DNA of 64,000 nucleotides from assembly GCA_030770535.1 (NCBI GenBank), contig JASVEC010000002.1:2232001-2296000 (forward strand). Direction: 5' to 3'. This DNA comes from Batkoa obscura (Eukaryota; Entomophthoromycota; Entomophthoromycetes; Entomophthorales; Batkoaceae). How positions within the stretch are numbered: the stretch's first letter is position 1; every line of letters begins with the position of its first letter. The position numbers and the translations under genes are program-made. The notes below the pieces were generated by a model. The model saw only the letters and a program-made list of their open reading frames with translations. It was not told the DNA's origin and searched no databases. Below are positions 50,695 to 63,558 of the stretch, in pieces.

Positions 50695-51820
50695 TTTTTT
50701 CAAAATAAACCAAAACGTATCATCCCCTGTTATAATTCATTGTTTTTTTAATCTGCTTTTAATGACTTTATTAATAAAAAATGATTGACTATACTTATAA
50801 CTTTTTTACTACCTGATAAAATATATATTGTTGATGTTTTTTTACATTAAACTAATGGATTATATAAATCAGTCCATTTTTGTAATTAATATGATAATAT
50901 TCATACAAGTAATGAGGCAAAAGATTATCATTTTAACTTTGATTTTAGTAAAAGTAGTTTGACTACTATTTAAAAAATATCTATTTTATAATATCCATGG
51001 CTTGAGTATGTTGTTATATTGATTAAAAGGTTGCTTGAAATAAAACCTTAAAATTTATCAGAGCTAATTAGCTATGAAGTATTTATAATGTTCAACATAA
51101 TAGCAAGAGCTCAAATGCTTTTAGTTTTAATTTGTCATATAGTTTTTATAACGTTAATTTTATACTACTCAATTTATTTTTCATGGTGTTAGATCCCCAT
51201 AGTAAACTACACAGTTAATTCATTAAATGGGGATTTTTTTGGCTTCGTTATCTTTTCCATCTTTTAAGCACATTTGAGCGGAAAAATTAATAAAATTCTT
51301 AAATACAAAAATACATCCCCAAATGTTAGCCTCTAAATTTAGTAATTAGTTTTATATAAAAATGTTCTTATAAGAGTGATTCTTAATTAAAGTAAAATAA
51401 ATTTCAGGATCTTCTAACTTGTAAAATACTACAAATACCATATACATGGATCCATTTAATGTATCGTTACACTGATCAAAACAACATTAAAATTACGATA
51501 GTGAAAAGAAACTACTTATTAGCAACCTCTTTACTTTATTTTAATGTTATTGTTATCCCTGTTTAGTAGGAAGCTCACTAAAGAGTAGAAACGAGATATG
51601 TCTCGCTCATCCCCTTTAAATACACTAATAATAAGAGTAGCCTTGATTGTATTTTTACATTTCTAATTGGGTTTTTTTAAATAATTTGATCTCTTAAACT
51701 CACTGACTGAAATATTTATTTCAGTTAAAACACTTGGAACTAACGCTTTATAAGAAAAATAAATATCTTATCAATCTTTTTGGCCATACAATTAGTGCTA
51801 ATAAGAATGTTTTAAAAAAG
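50695..51820. other. Spacer between the inverted arms
   Basis: 1126 bases of unique, noncoding, AT-rich DNA holding one MITE. Both secreted-protein genes point into it (convergent). Confidence 0.6.
51228..51321 (-). repeat. MITE copy 9, in the spacer
   Basis: 94 bases, ends TGGGGATT and CATCCCCA; slightly shortened in the middle. Flanking dinucleotides are no longer TA. Confidence 0.8.
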
Positions 51821-53182
51821 TAAATAAAAAAGTAGTTAAATAGTTAACAATATTGAAATTAGTTTATTATAATACATATTCATTTATATACAGTTTAAAC
51901 TATGAAGTTAAGGTTTGAATTCAGCTTTAGCTTTAACAACTTTAGCCTTTAAATATTCAAGTTCATTTTGGAGTTTGACGGTTTTAGTATAATCGGTATT
52001 AAGGGTAACAAAAGCAACATTACAATCTTGGATTAAAATATCAAAATCTAAGTAAGAATGGGCTTTAGCTAATCGATCATTAAAGTTGACTTTTTTAGTA
52101 ATATCATCTGATTTTTGTCCGTTGTTGCCTCCATTGTTGCCTCCATTATTACCTCCATTATTACCTCCATTATTACCTCCAGAAGGTGGATGAGTTTTAG
52201 CAAACTCTTCTTGAGCTACCTTGATTCTATCTTGAACTTTTAACCATTCTGTATTGAGTTCATTAAGTCTATTTTGATCAGCATTTAATAATTCAGTATA
52301 AGCAGTACTACAAGAAGCTAAAATAGGATCAAAATCTTCTCTCTTTTGAACAGTTGAGATTTTAGCTTCCATATTACAACGTTGTACAATAGTTTGACCA
52401 GGTTTAGGTGGGTTAACACCACCATTACCATCAGTTGGATGGGTTAAGAAATAATTGTCTTTATATTTAGCAAAGTTTTCCTTGATGGCAACAATTTCAT
52501 TTTGTAAAGCGATAGCATTTTGTTGGGATGGGTCTCTGTTTAAAAGGGTGCTGTAAGCATTATTACAATCATCCATGATGTTTGAGAAAGCTTGTTCAGT
52601 AGTAGCTTGAGGTAATCTTGATTCATATTTACATTCAATAGCAATAGGACCAAATGCTCTTCTAGCTAAATGATTGTTGGAAGTAATAGCATAAGAATTA
52701 GTACTAGCAATAGCAAGTAAAGTGAGGAAAGAGTAAGATAATTGCATTATTATTATAATTGTTATTATTGATTTAAATTTGATATAAAATTATGTTATAT
52801 TTCTTAAGGTATTTATATCATTTCTTATATTTGAGCTTTATAGAACAATATAACAAATATAACTAATATTATCATTTATTCTAGATGTTTTCTAATTTTA
52901 AATTGTAATCTTCCGCTATTTTTTTATTTTTGCGTAATAAATGTTATTTTTAGTAATGAAATTAATTTCTTAGAAATTATGTATATTTATTGATTGGTGG
53001 TGATAAAATGCTAAAAATAAACTTAAAAATAAGACTCAAAGTATATTTAAAATTATACACAAATATTTAAAGTAATAATAGCTTAAATATTTATTTATAA
53101 CATGATAATAATAGTCTTTAATTTTAAATGATAACTGATATAATATTTACATAATTAATTTATTAATCTTATTATAGCTTAA
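51821..53182 (-). repeat. Inverted duplication, right arm
   Basis: Perfect mirror of 49333-50694. Homology stops sharply at both ends, with no target-site duplication or terminal element seen. Confidence 0.95.
51908..52747 (-). CDS. Secreted three-repeat protein, right copy
   Basis: Translation is identical to that of the left copy over all 279 residues, and promoter and 3' flank are identical too. The same description applies. Either a very recent duplicate or a pair kept the same by gene conversion. An assembly artefact is also possible. Confidence 0.85.
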   Translation of the reverse strand: MQLSYSFLTLLAIASTNSYAITSNNHLARRAFGPIAIECKYESRLPQATTEQAFSNIMDDCNNAYSTLLNRDPSQQNAIALQNEIVAIKENFAKYKDNYFLTHPTDGNGGVNPPKPGQTIVQRCNMEAKISTVQKREDFDPILASCSTAYTELLNADQNRLNELNTEWLKVQDRIKVAQEEFAKTHPPSGGNNGGNNGGNNGGNNGGNNGQKSDDITKKVNFNDRLAKAHSYLDFDILIQDCNVAFVTLNTDYTKTVKLQNELEYLKAKVVKAKAEFKP

Positions 53183-56100
53183 GTTAATTTTAGAGCTATA
53201 TGTAATAAAGACCAAATTGTACTTTTTCTATCCACACAATAAAAATAGATTTTTGAAGATATTGTTGAATTTTCTAGAAACTTGAAAGAATTGATTATTT
53301 AGGTTTGTATTGAATAAGGGCAAGGGATTCTATTACTCACACTATACAATATATACAAATGTATTTTGATCTTTATATGCCAATTTGTTATAACAAATAT
53401 TACATCAATTCATGTTTTTTTACGTCTATTTTCAAATAGAAATCGATATAATTATATAACTATAATAATATAAATTTACTAACGTATAAAAATCATACTT
53501 TCACATAAAATAAATAATTAAAAAAAACTTGTCATTAAAAAACTCAAGAATAAAAACTACTTTTATAACCAATATCCTTTCAATTTTTATTTTCAAAAAA
53601 AAGTAATCGAACGTATAGACTGAAATATGAAAAAATAAAAGGTGTATTTACCATACTTCCAATAGAGTTAATAACACATAAATCAAATTAGGACATTAGT
53701 TAGCTTTTGAAAGTAAAGAGCTATACACTATATTTCCTACACTTAGCCATCTTTTCCCTAGAATTCCATACTTGCTTACTTGCTTTTTGTATTCCAATAT
53801 AGAAGAGGCTTACATTTATGTTTTTGTTTACTATTAGCTACTAGTACCAATAGACAAGATGAATATTGTATTATTTTTAATTTAGTTTATTAAAGAAATA
53901 TACTTTAACTTACATCGTGGTTCATCCTTCTAACCTCAATTTACTCAATATTTTTGAGAGCTCAAATGTAATGATATAGTTTTATCAGTATTAACATGTT
54001 ATTTTTGGATGGTTTTTAGTGATGCGAATTTGTGAACTATCTCCTTTGTTGATGTTTTCAATGTTGATTTGGGATAGTTTTAATCCTTCAAGTATTTTTA
54101 CCTTTTTTTAAACAAATAAAAATAAAAACCTTGAATTGGGTATTATATTAAGTTTTGAATGATTCAATGAAATTTTTTTATATAAAACAATATAAATTTA
54201 TTGTAATATGTAGCGAGTTTTACCATACTTATAATGTTTTAAGAGTAGCATCATTGCCAAAACTCATTCATCTTGATATACGATGCTAATACTAAAAATA
54301 ATTATGTACATATGAATAACAAAAATAATAAATAACAATAGTAGTAGAAAACGGATGCAAATAATAATATAATTTTTAAAACTAATTGCTGTTATCAATT
54401 TTGACTTCCTCAATACAAAAGGTAACTTTTTCAACATTTCAGACAACTATAAAGAAAGACCCAGCTTATAATTTCATTTTAAAGAAAATGAAACTCAGAA
54501 CTTATATACTAAGAATTATAAGGAGTATAAGTTAATTTAATGATCTCGAATGGGTGGTACAACACATCACCAATATAATAGAGAATGTTATAGCCTCACA
54601 GTAAAGACGCACTTAAAGTTACAATTGTAATTTCTTGTCAAATTGTAACTCAAAAAGAGCTCAAAGTGAAAGTCAAAAATAGTTACTTGAGTTTGAAAAT
54701 CGAACTGATAGTTGATTAATAAAAGAGGACCAATTTTAATCCACTCTCAGTAATAAAAATAAGTGTTATTTTAATCAATATCCTACTTGATTTTATGTGT
54801 ATGAAATCTTTTAGTAAAAACAAATTTAGTTTATATTAAAAAATAGTAATGATACTAATAGTTAGTTAATGTCAGGATAATTTGTATTTTACTTTTTTAA
54901 AATAACAAAACAATAAGGGTATATAAAATAACTTTAATTAGTTAATATAATTACGATAAACATGCTTTTTACATAATTTGCAATATAGCTTTAATCATTT
55001 TATAGTAGATTAAAATCTATTAATATTTTCCTATTTTTAAGCCATACAAAAGCTTTAGTTTGTTTCAGAAAAAAACTTTATAAAGCTCTGTATTAAAGAA
55101 CTCATATTTAATATGGAATAATTTTATGAAGTTAGCTATAAGATATTAACCTAATATATAGAGAATATCAATTATTTCAATATTGTTTTGTTACTGACAA
55201 TGATGTATGATTTAGATTCTATTTAATGTTATGTAGTGCACAGCACAAAAAAAAATCAAAGTCATACTTTTTTCAAAAACATATAATATAGGATAATCTT
55301 CAATGATAAATAATACTTTGCGCTTCTTTTTCTAGAGAGACTCATGTTCAAATTGGTTAAAATAGTACTATTGTTGCTTCTTTCAACCTCACCTTTTGTC
55401 CTCACAAAATTATTTTAGCATTTGTTTAGCAACTGAATTTATTTTATCCTTTTTTTTTCTTCTTTTATCGTTACCTTTGAAATGACAGTATGAATTTGTA
55501 CTGATTCATATTTGAGAAGTTAGAGCAACTCACTAATGAATTAATATAAGAAAGAAAGATTCTCCTCATTTTAAGTTCTAAGTAAACAGACTATTGAGAA
55601 TCTTTGACTTCAATGTATTTCTGTAAAAAAATACGCTAATTAAATAATTATTCATTAACCCAAATAAAGTAATATAAATTAGAAAGCTTTATTATAATAG
55701 TATTTGAATGAATCATCAATAAAAAAATAAAAAGTCACATAACAATAATATATTCTCAATATTTCAGTCACTCAATAAAAAGGTATCAGATATTTACTAT
55801 TTTTATATAAGAAGTTATTATCTAATAATAATAATATGCTATCATGTTGTAACTCATTTAATATTTAAACTAATTAAGTAAATTTAATTTCCTTTTTCAA
55901 CAAAATTCAATTTTAAATAACGCAATATCAGGTTTTGAAGCTATTTTTTGAAAATTACTATTTTTAGCAAGCAACTTATCAATTTCAAATTTAAAAATTG
56001 ATGGGTAATTGGATCATCAACAAGATATTTTTTATTAAAACTAATATTTTTAATTTATTTTATTACAGCTTGATATTTATTTTATAAAACTTTGCCAATA

Positions 56101-56444
56101 GATATACGTTAAATATATATTAATTTTAAATTTTTCAATTAATATGTTTTAATCACTATTAAATTAGTTAACTAATGAATAATAGGCACATTAACAAATT
56201 GAGTATTTAACTTTACCAATTTGAAAAAAACATTAATTCAACACATCAACAGCCCAATTTTCAATGAAAAAATTAATTGAAGATATTGAATTACTTAAAT
56301 AATGTTCATTTAATCAACGTAATATTAATAATATATATAAACATATCAAAATTAATGTTATAAACTATTGTAGAATGAAAAAAAGTATATAAGCAAGATA
56401 TAATAAAGTTAATGTGAAATAAATATTTATCAATATTAAAAAAA
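53183..56444. other. 3.3-kb gene-free stretch
   Basis: No supported gene, tRNA, MITE or repeat. The small open frame at 54264-54446 has no coding character. Confidence 0.45.
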
Positions 56445-58539
56445 ATGAGTAGTATTGCCTTCAACGTTATCAAATCTAACAAGTCTATCTTTAATAAAAG
56501 TTTACGTAGTTTAACTACACGTAATACCTCCTCTTTAAGTTCTCCACTTAATGGTAAACTTTAATAATATTTCAATAACTAAAAACTAATACTTTTTTAA
56601 ATTGATAGCTACTTATGGACTCGAACGTAAATTTTAATAGAATATCTTCATTTAGTTTCTAATTTTATTATTATTATTATTAAATTTATAGCTGAGCATG
56701 TTGAATTATATATGCTTGCTAGAAATTTTGCTGATAAAGAATTAGCTCCTCGTATGCAAGAAGTAATAGAAATTATCAAATTTTTATTAAATTAAATAAT
56801 TAACCTCCTTTATATATATTAGTTCGATCAAAAAGGTGAATTACCTATGGATGCTCTTAGAAAAGGTGCTGAATTAGGATTTGGTAATGTTTTTGATTAA
56901 TTCGATTAATGTTTGTTATTTATCTTGTTTTATTTTATTAGGTGGTGTTTACATTGGTGAAGATGTCGGTGGTGCTGGTTTAGGTATTTTAAAATAACAA
57001 GAATAATTTATTTTAATTTTGATATTAATTTTATTATTATTAAAGGCCGTCTTGAAACTTCATTAATATTTGAAGCTTTATCCACTGGAGATACTTCCAC
57101 TGCTGCCTTTATCAGTATTCATAAGTAATTAATAGAATTAATTTTATGTGCAAAAAATCAATTATTGATTTGATTTATATTAAAATAGTATGGCACTTAA
57201 TGTGATTGATAAATACGGTTCAAAAGAACAAAGAGAACAATATTTACCTTCTTTAACTTCAATGGAGGTAAATTGATATTTTATTTATTTTATATATATG
57301 AATTGTAATTAATCAATTGATTATAGAAAATTGCTTCTTATTGTTTAACTGAGCCTGGAGCAGGTAGTGATGCTGGTAATTTAGGCACTGTTGCTAAAAG
57401 AGATGGAGATAATTATATCTTAAATGGTTCCAAAGTAAATTTAGTTTATTATTAAATTATTTAAAAGTAATTAATAATAATTACTTCTTTATTATAGGCA
57501 TTTATTTCTGGTGGTGGTTTTTCGGATGTTTATGTAGTTATGGCTCGTACTGGTGAAGCTGGTATTATCAAAAATAATATATACAATTTTATAATATTAA
57601 TATTAATATAATTTTAAATTTAGGACCAAAAGGTATCTCTTCGTTTATTGTAGAAAAAGGAACACCAGGACTTTCTTTCGGTAAAAATGAAAAGAAAGTA
57701 AAATTAGAATTTATATAATTTAACTCTCATTTTTATTAATTGTTAATTAGCTTGGATGGAATTCTCAACCTACTGCAGGTAATTTAATATTTACAAGTTA
57801 TTAATATTTATAAAGTATTAATTTGATTTTATTATTAGCTGTTATTTTTGAAGATTGTGTTGTACCAGCTAAAAATTTAATCGGTAAAGAAGGAGATGGC
57901 TTTAAATTTGCTATGCAAGGTTTAGATGGTGGTAGAATTAATATTGGTAAATACAAAATAACATAAAAAACTGATAAATATTTATTAATGGACTTAATTA
58001 GCTTCTTGTAGTTTAGGAGCTGCACAAGCTTCATTAGAATTAGCTTTAGAATACTCTAAAGATCGTAAACAATTTGGTAGATCTATTTCTTCCTTTCAGG
58101 TAGGATATAATTTTATTAAGGTTAGATTTAAATTTAAAATACTAATCTATTTAATTATTTAGCATACTCAATTCAAATTAGCTGAATTAGTAACCTCCTT
58201 ACAAACTTCACGTTTAATTACACGTCAAGCTGCCACCTTAGTTGATCAAAAATCGCCATTAGGTACTTCTTTTGTAGCTATGGTGAGTTACTATTTCTCA
58301 ATTCTAATATCGATTTATTAATCAAACTTCAATTTATTTAATTTTCATAGGCTAAATTACAAGCTACTGATAAATGTTTTGATGTTATTAATCAAGCATT
58401 ACAAATTCACGGTGGTTATGGTTATCTTTATGATTATAAATTACAACAATATTTAAGAGATTCTAGAGTTCATCAAATTTTAGAAGGTACTAATGAAATT
58501 ATGAGATTAATAATTTCTCGTGATTTATTAAAAGCTTAA
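56445..58539 (+). CDS. Acyl-CoA dehydrogenase, ACAD8-like, copy 2
   Basis: Paralogue of copy 1 on the same strand, about 10.6 kb away, with the same exon order. Basic, Ser/Thr-rich presequence ([14 protein letters not shown]). [85 protein letters not shown] and [14 protein letters not shown] are present, so the enzyme looks intact. Most introns differ from copy 1 in length and sequence. The exception is 57653-58044, which is about 98% identical, introns included. Probably also mitochondrial valine catabolism or a related branched acyl-CoA. Confidence 0.92.
57653..58044 (+). repeat. Gene-conversion-like tract, copy 2
   Basis: Partner of 47009-47400 (offset 10644). Outside the tract, exons drop to ordinary paralogue similarity and introns cannot be aligned. 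Confidence 0.85.
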
Positions 58540-58750
58540 CTTTATTAATCTTGTTAAAATAAATTGAACTTAATGTTTATTTAAATATTTGCTTTTCTAA
58601 TTATAAATGAAAATGTTAGATTGTATAAAACTTAAGCCTAAATCGAGTTAAAGTTTGAAATTAATTTGGTTAAAAATATACAATATATAAGAAAACTTTT
58701 ATAGCTTAATTTTGATAAATCATTGAATGTTTTAATTGTAACAAACGATA

Positions 58751-59622
58751 TTAATTTTTTAAAGCAAATGGTCCATACTTTGAGTTGATAGGGAAACCTT
58801 TAGCATATCCATTATGAAGATTTAACATAGATTGAAACCAATTATATAATATTTTATCTTCCATATCTTCAACAACGTGTTGGAAATGTAATGGGGTTAA
58901 TACTCTAAACCATTGTAATATTGAAAATAAGATGGAATCAGAATACGTAGCTAGAAGGGATAGGTATAAATAAAAAGATCAAAGTAAAAATAAAATAAGT
59001 TACGTTCATTGCCTTCAAAGAAAGGACTAGCTTTTAACATACTAATGATAGGTTTTAGAAACTTTTCAAATTCAGGATAAAGCTTTTCAGAAGTGCCGGA
59101 AAAAGTCCTTGCAAATTGAAATCTATCTTCAGCAAATTCTTTATCTTTTTGTTCTAATAGTTCCCATTCAGTGTCTACAGTCAGACCAAATGGTATCATC
59201 ATATTAGCATCAATATAGCTTTCTAGGAATTCAGAAGTTTTAGTACCATTTGGAAATAGTTTTGGTTGATTTGGATATCTTTTTTCTAACTCATTAGCGA
59301 TATCTCTACTATTGTAAACAACATTTCCATCAGGTAGCTTTAAAGTAGGTACTTTTCTCCATTTATTGTCACTAAAAATAAAGTTAATACTAAATATTAA
59401 CAGCTTATTTATTTATTACGTTAGATTTAATATAGTATCATTAACATCCTTAAAAGTTAATTTAACCTCATTGAAATCAAGATTCTAAAAAGATATTCAA
59501 TATTTAGGATAATTAACAAAAACAAGTGTTACTTTATGTTTTATAGCCATTTGGATACGTATACAATATGGTGAAAAATGATAATTTTCTTGATTACCAC
59601 TGTGTAAAAGATATAAATCCAT
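58751..59622 (-). CDS. Glutathione S-transferase-like protein E
   Basis: Intact family member in four exons. Start MDLYLLHSGNQENYHFSPYC, with the SPYC loop where A-D have SPYAW/SPFAW. The middle contains FPNGTKTSEFLESYIDANMM and FGLTVDTEWELLEQKDKEFA. The last exon carries SDSILFSILQWFRVLTPLHF-like and ends YGPFALKN. About 245 residues. The cysteine in the active-site loop could indicate omega-like thiol-transferase chemistry; this is inference from one residue. Confidence 0.8.
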
Positions 59623-60467
59623 AATTCTTATTCAAAAGTTTGTAAATTACTTTAAAGTCATTTATTTCGCTTATATACTATCCATTTTTTAACTTGGGTT
59701 TAGAAAGCTCTTATTGTAATACATCATTCTGCCGGTTTTTTTAATTCTTGATAAAGAGAATTAAAGCGAAATTCATGGGTTCTTACTGTAGAAATTTTTA
59801 AAAATGAGAAAATAGAACAAGTTTGATTAATACTCGTTGTATTCTAGCTTATCAAGTAATAAAACATATCAATCTATATGGGCTAGTTTCTATTCAAGAT
59901 TCAATTTCCGGAATTGTTTTGATATGAAAGTTAGGAAGATATTTGTTTTTTTACTTTACTTTTATCTGGCCCTGTAAAATTCAGAAACTTAAGTTCAAAT
60001 AAATTAGAAAATTTAACTCATTATTTTAAATCAGAGGTTCTTGAACTTGACATTATAACTCGCAGTTTTATCATTTACTGTAAATAGTATTTTTTTAAAA
60101 AGGTCTATACTGTTTTACAGTATATTAATTTATTAAAAATACTTAGTCAAAACTTGTATATTAATTGTAATCCAAAAATAACTTATAAATCTGTTGATTT
60201 ATATATTTCAAATAATTATATAAGTATTTTTTAGTCAAATCTCAATAATGAGACAATTTTTTGAATTTTTTACTTCAAGTGTGTTTGATTATTCATGTTA
60301 TTTATAATATATGTATACTATTTCAAAATAATTAGTGTAAATAAGTTACCATATGGGGATGTATTTTTGTGTTTAAGAATTTTGTTAGCAAATTTTCCGC
60401 TTAGATAGCGCTTAAAAAATGGAAGAAACAATGAAGTTAAAAAAGACACTCCCATATAGAAATTTAC
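59623..60467. other. Intergenic region with one MITE
   Basis: Upstream of GST E. Contains MITE copy 10, directly next to the orphan exon; otherwise AT-rich. Confidence 0.45.
60354..60454 (+). repeat. TA-flanked MITE, copy 10
   Basis: 101 bases, ends TGGGGATG and CACTCCCA, TA on both sides. Lies 13 bases from an exon-like remnant. Confidence 0.87.
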
Positions 60468-60635
60468 AAAAAAACCGGAGGGTGAGTAGCCTTTACAAGA
60501 ATGGAAAATGGTATCCATAGTAGGAGCTTCTAGTTCATGATAAACTTCTGGTATAAACGCTTTGAAAAGAGGAGCATCAAAAGAGGAGAAACAATGTAAA
60601 ATAGATTTTGGTTCAATATCAATTTTTGAGATATT
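60468..60635 (-). pseudogene. Orphan exon-like remnant
   Basis: 168 bases (56 codons) open on the minus strand, preceded by an acceptor-like 'tattag' and followed by donor-like 'gtaaat'. It contains LHCFSSFDAPLFKAF and YHELEAPTMDTIFHSCKGY. Codon and base use are coding-like and unlike the flanks. No neighbouring exons are found on either side, so it is probably a fragment of a lost gene. Family not recognised. Confidence 0.5.
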
Positions 60636-61343
60636 CTAATATGTAAGATAAATATTGTAGTTTTCATGTTAAATATGATTTTAATGATATAATTTTAGAG
60701 ATTCGTTTTATTTGAAGTCTATTTAATTAAAAAATTTTAATATTTTTACATGTTTAAAAAGGTATTACAAAAATATTAAAAGAATAATTATCATTACACT
60801 TGGAAAATTAACGTTAGCCAAAGAAATTGGAATAAAAATAGGCTAAATAATCTGGGCTTAAAGACAATCTAGATATAAAACTTAAGCTCCATGGGGTTGT
60901 CTGAATTAGTTTCATTATTTTATCCAATTTTTGAAAAATTTTGTGTTTTAAAAACTTCGCTTAAAATTCTATAAAATCAAATCTTTTATTAAAACAAAAG
61001 TACTTAGACATAGTTCTAAATCATTCTATTATAGTTTATACTATAAGTTAGTTGAATTTCTACTAGATCTTAAATACATATTGTTATAAAACTTTATTGA
61101 GAAATATTTATTTTCAACTGCTTTATAACCAACATTGTAGATTTGTTATCAAATAAATAAACTATTTTAATATTATAATTACATTATTAATATATTGCCA
61201 AGTTAACAAATAGCTGGATGGGAGGGAGTGGTTAGCCCCAAAACTATAATTAATCATCCCTATATAGTACAAGTAATAATAGTTTTTACATATTATTACA
61301 GTTACTTGTTCTTTGACTATTTATTAACCTAGTTATTAGTAGC
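60636..61343. other. Intergenic region
   Basis: A very worn MITE-like stretch may lie at about 60890-60985 (CATGGGG start, 'ttagtttcatta'). Nothing else seen. Confidence 0.35.
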
Positions 61344-62003
61344 TTAAGTAATATTTAATAATCTATTTCTATCATTTAACAAACTACTTACTTGCTTAGT
61401 AAATATCGAAATTTTTAAATTTTCTGTTATCTTCGTAAGGTAAGCTGGGATTGATCTTTTAATTTTTCTATTTTCTATAGACTCTATAACTTTAATTGAA
61501 ACTATATCGCTTTTTTTTGATGTATCGGATACTGAGTAACAATGTAGTTTATTGTTATATTTAATAAAGTGTAAATACTTCTTAATGCCCTGCATCTCTA
61601 TTATTCTTTTTATATTTTTGTTTCTTTTATACTTTTTAAAAATTGTATCTGTTTTCACATTATTAACAGTCGAGTTATTAATTTTATTATGCTCGCAAAT
61701 AAAAGCCTCAAATCTTGAAATTAATTGATCGATATCTTCTATTTTACCTAACGCTTCAAAACTACTTTTCCATTTTGAAAGGTTTCCAAAATGTCCATCA
61801 ACTAGACTTTTTACATGATGCTCAGCAAAAAAATTAAAATTAGCATTCAACCTACTATTTATTTTATGAATTTCTTTAAACATATAATGTAGGAACTCTT
61901 GGGATCTAAAATGATTTCCTGTATCTGCCCATATATTAATTTTTGTGAACTTTTTAAATAAAAGCTCTGTAAAGATTAAGTCGATTAAACAATCTCTTGC
62001 ATA

Positions 62004-62104
62004 TGGGGGTGTTTTTTTAGACTTCATTACTTTTTCCATTTCTTAAGCACTATTTGAACAGAAAATTTGTTAGTAAAATTCTTAAACACAAAGATACATC
62101 CCCA
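62004..62104 (-). repeat. TA-flanked MITE, copy 11 (nested)
   Basis: 101 bases, ends TGGGGGTG and CATCCCCA, TA repeated on both sides; inserted in transposase-like coding sequence. Confidence 0.9.
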
Positions 62105-62266
62105 TATGCTGAATCATGATTCAATATTTCAGATGAATAATCAAAGTAAACTTTGCCTATTGTTTTATCATCTTTTAAATATAAAACACTAAAACCTAAT
62201 ACTGATATAGCTTGTTTATTATAATGACCTAAATTTATTAAATCTGGTTTTGTTCCTATTTCCATA

Positions 62267-62363
62267 TGAGGATGTATTTTTTCGTTTAAGAATTTTGCTG
62301 ATAATCTTTCCACTCAAATAGTGCTTAAAAATGGAAAAAGTAAAGACAAAAAAAACATCCCCA
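62267..62363 (+). repeat. TA-flanked MITE, copy 12 (nested)
   Basis: 97 bases, ends TGAGGATG and CATCCCCA, TA on both sides; second insertion in the same gene, opposite orientation to copy 11. Confidence 0.9.
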
Positions 62364-62998
62364 TATTTTGTTTAAAATCTAAAATCATTATACAACTTCT
62401 ATTATTTAATTTTTTAATAGTTTCATTAAATGTGTTTTTTTGAGTATCAACACAGAATTTATGTAATTTGTATAATTTTTCTTCTTCGTTGAAAATTTCT
62501 TCTATCTCTCTGCTTTGTTTTTTAATTGCTGTATTTATTTTATTTTCAAATAACTTTTTTCTAACTGTATACTGAGCACATATATTACATAGATCCGTTT
62601 TTCTTGCTGGATTTTTGAAATCACTTGGTATATATTTAAAAAATGTTGACCTAGCTACTGCTTTATCTTTTAGATCATTAAAATATTTACTATATATCAT
62701 TGATTTATTAAATATTGTATAATAGTTTCAATTTGCTCGTCTTTGATTTTTTTTGTATTTTTAATAATAAGTTGTAATGTTGATATTTTATTATTATTAC
62801 TTATTTTTGAATAATCATATTGATTTCTATTTATATTAAACCCAATATTTTTACATTCATCAAAAGAATATACTGAGGCTATAGTTGATAATAATGCTAC
62901 TTGTTGGTTTTTGTTTCCTGTTTCCCTTAAAGCACTAATTTTATACATTGGTTGATTAAGTTTATTATTATCGATAGTAAACTTTGATAGTATATCTT

Positions 62999-63558
62999 TC
63001 CTCTTTTTGTTTTATTATAAAATTACATAAGCCTTGGATTGTTATAATTAGCTCTTAAAATTGATGTGAATGACTTACAATGTTTATATTGTGTACTCCT
63101 CCCTATTGTAATGAAATTTTCAAAAATTCCATTTCGATGTTTAGTTATGAAAGTTTGCATTTTATTTTTATTTCTACTTCAACGAAAAATAAAGTCAACT
63201 AACTGTATTTATATAATTACATAATCATATAGTTATATATTATATCTATTAAATATCTAACACAACTAACAAAACATATAGTTAGGAAAGTTAGCTATTT
63301 AAGAAAAGGAAATAATTAAAATAAGTTTAAGTAGAGAGATTTAATTTTAGGCTTTTTAGATTTAACCATCATATTAGACACAAATTTAAAATTTTAAAAT
63401 TTGGATTTTCTAAATTCTGAAACCAATTAGGATAGCCTCTCATAGTTACTTTTAAAATTAATTCACTTTAAATATGTGAAAGGAGCGATGTAAACTAATA
63501 TCATACGAAAATTTATTTTTAAGTTTATGAGCATATATTCTGATCATAATAAGTAATA
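62999..63558. other. Intergenic region
   Basis: Between the transposon remnant and the damaged GST copy. No feature recognised. Confidence 0.4.

Larger units (their letters stand above)
61344..62998 (-). mobile_element. Broken DNA-transposon-like gene carrying two nested MITEs
   Basis: Four open stretches on the minus strand (62697-62948, 62314-62700, 62050-62313, 61344-62039) look like parts of one transposase-like protein. Visible motifs: a CNICAQY cysteine pair; ILDFKQN; IWADTGNHFRSQEFLHYMF; FAEHH followed by DGHFGNLSKW. The spaced aspartates (LDF, WADTG, DGHFG) suggest an RNase H-like DDE/DDD core, but I cannot name the superfamily. MITE copies 11 and 12 sit inside it, each between TA dinucleotides, so the gene is broken. 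Terminal repeats of the element were not found. Confidence 0.6.

Noticed and set aside
54264-54446. 60-codon open frame on the minus strand
   Set aside because: Hydrophobic, low-complexity translation typical of AT-rich noncoding DNA; no splice context.
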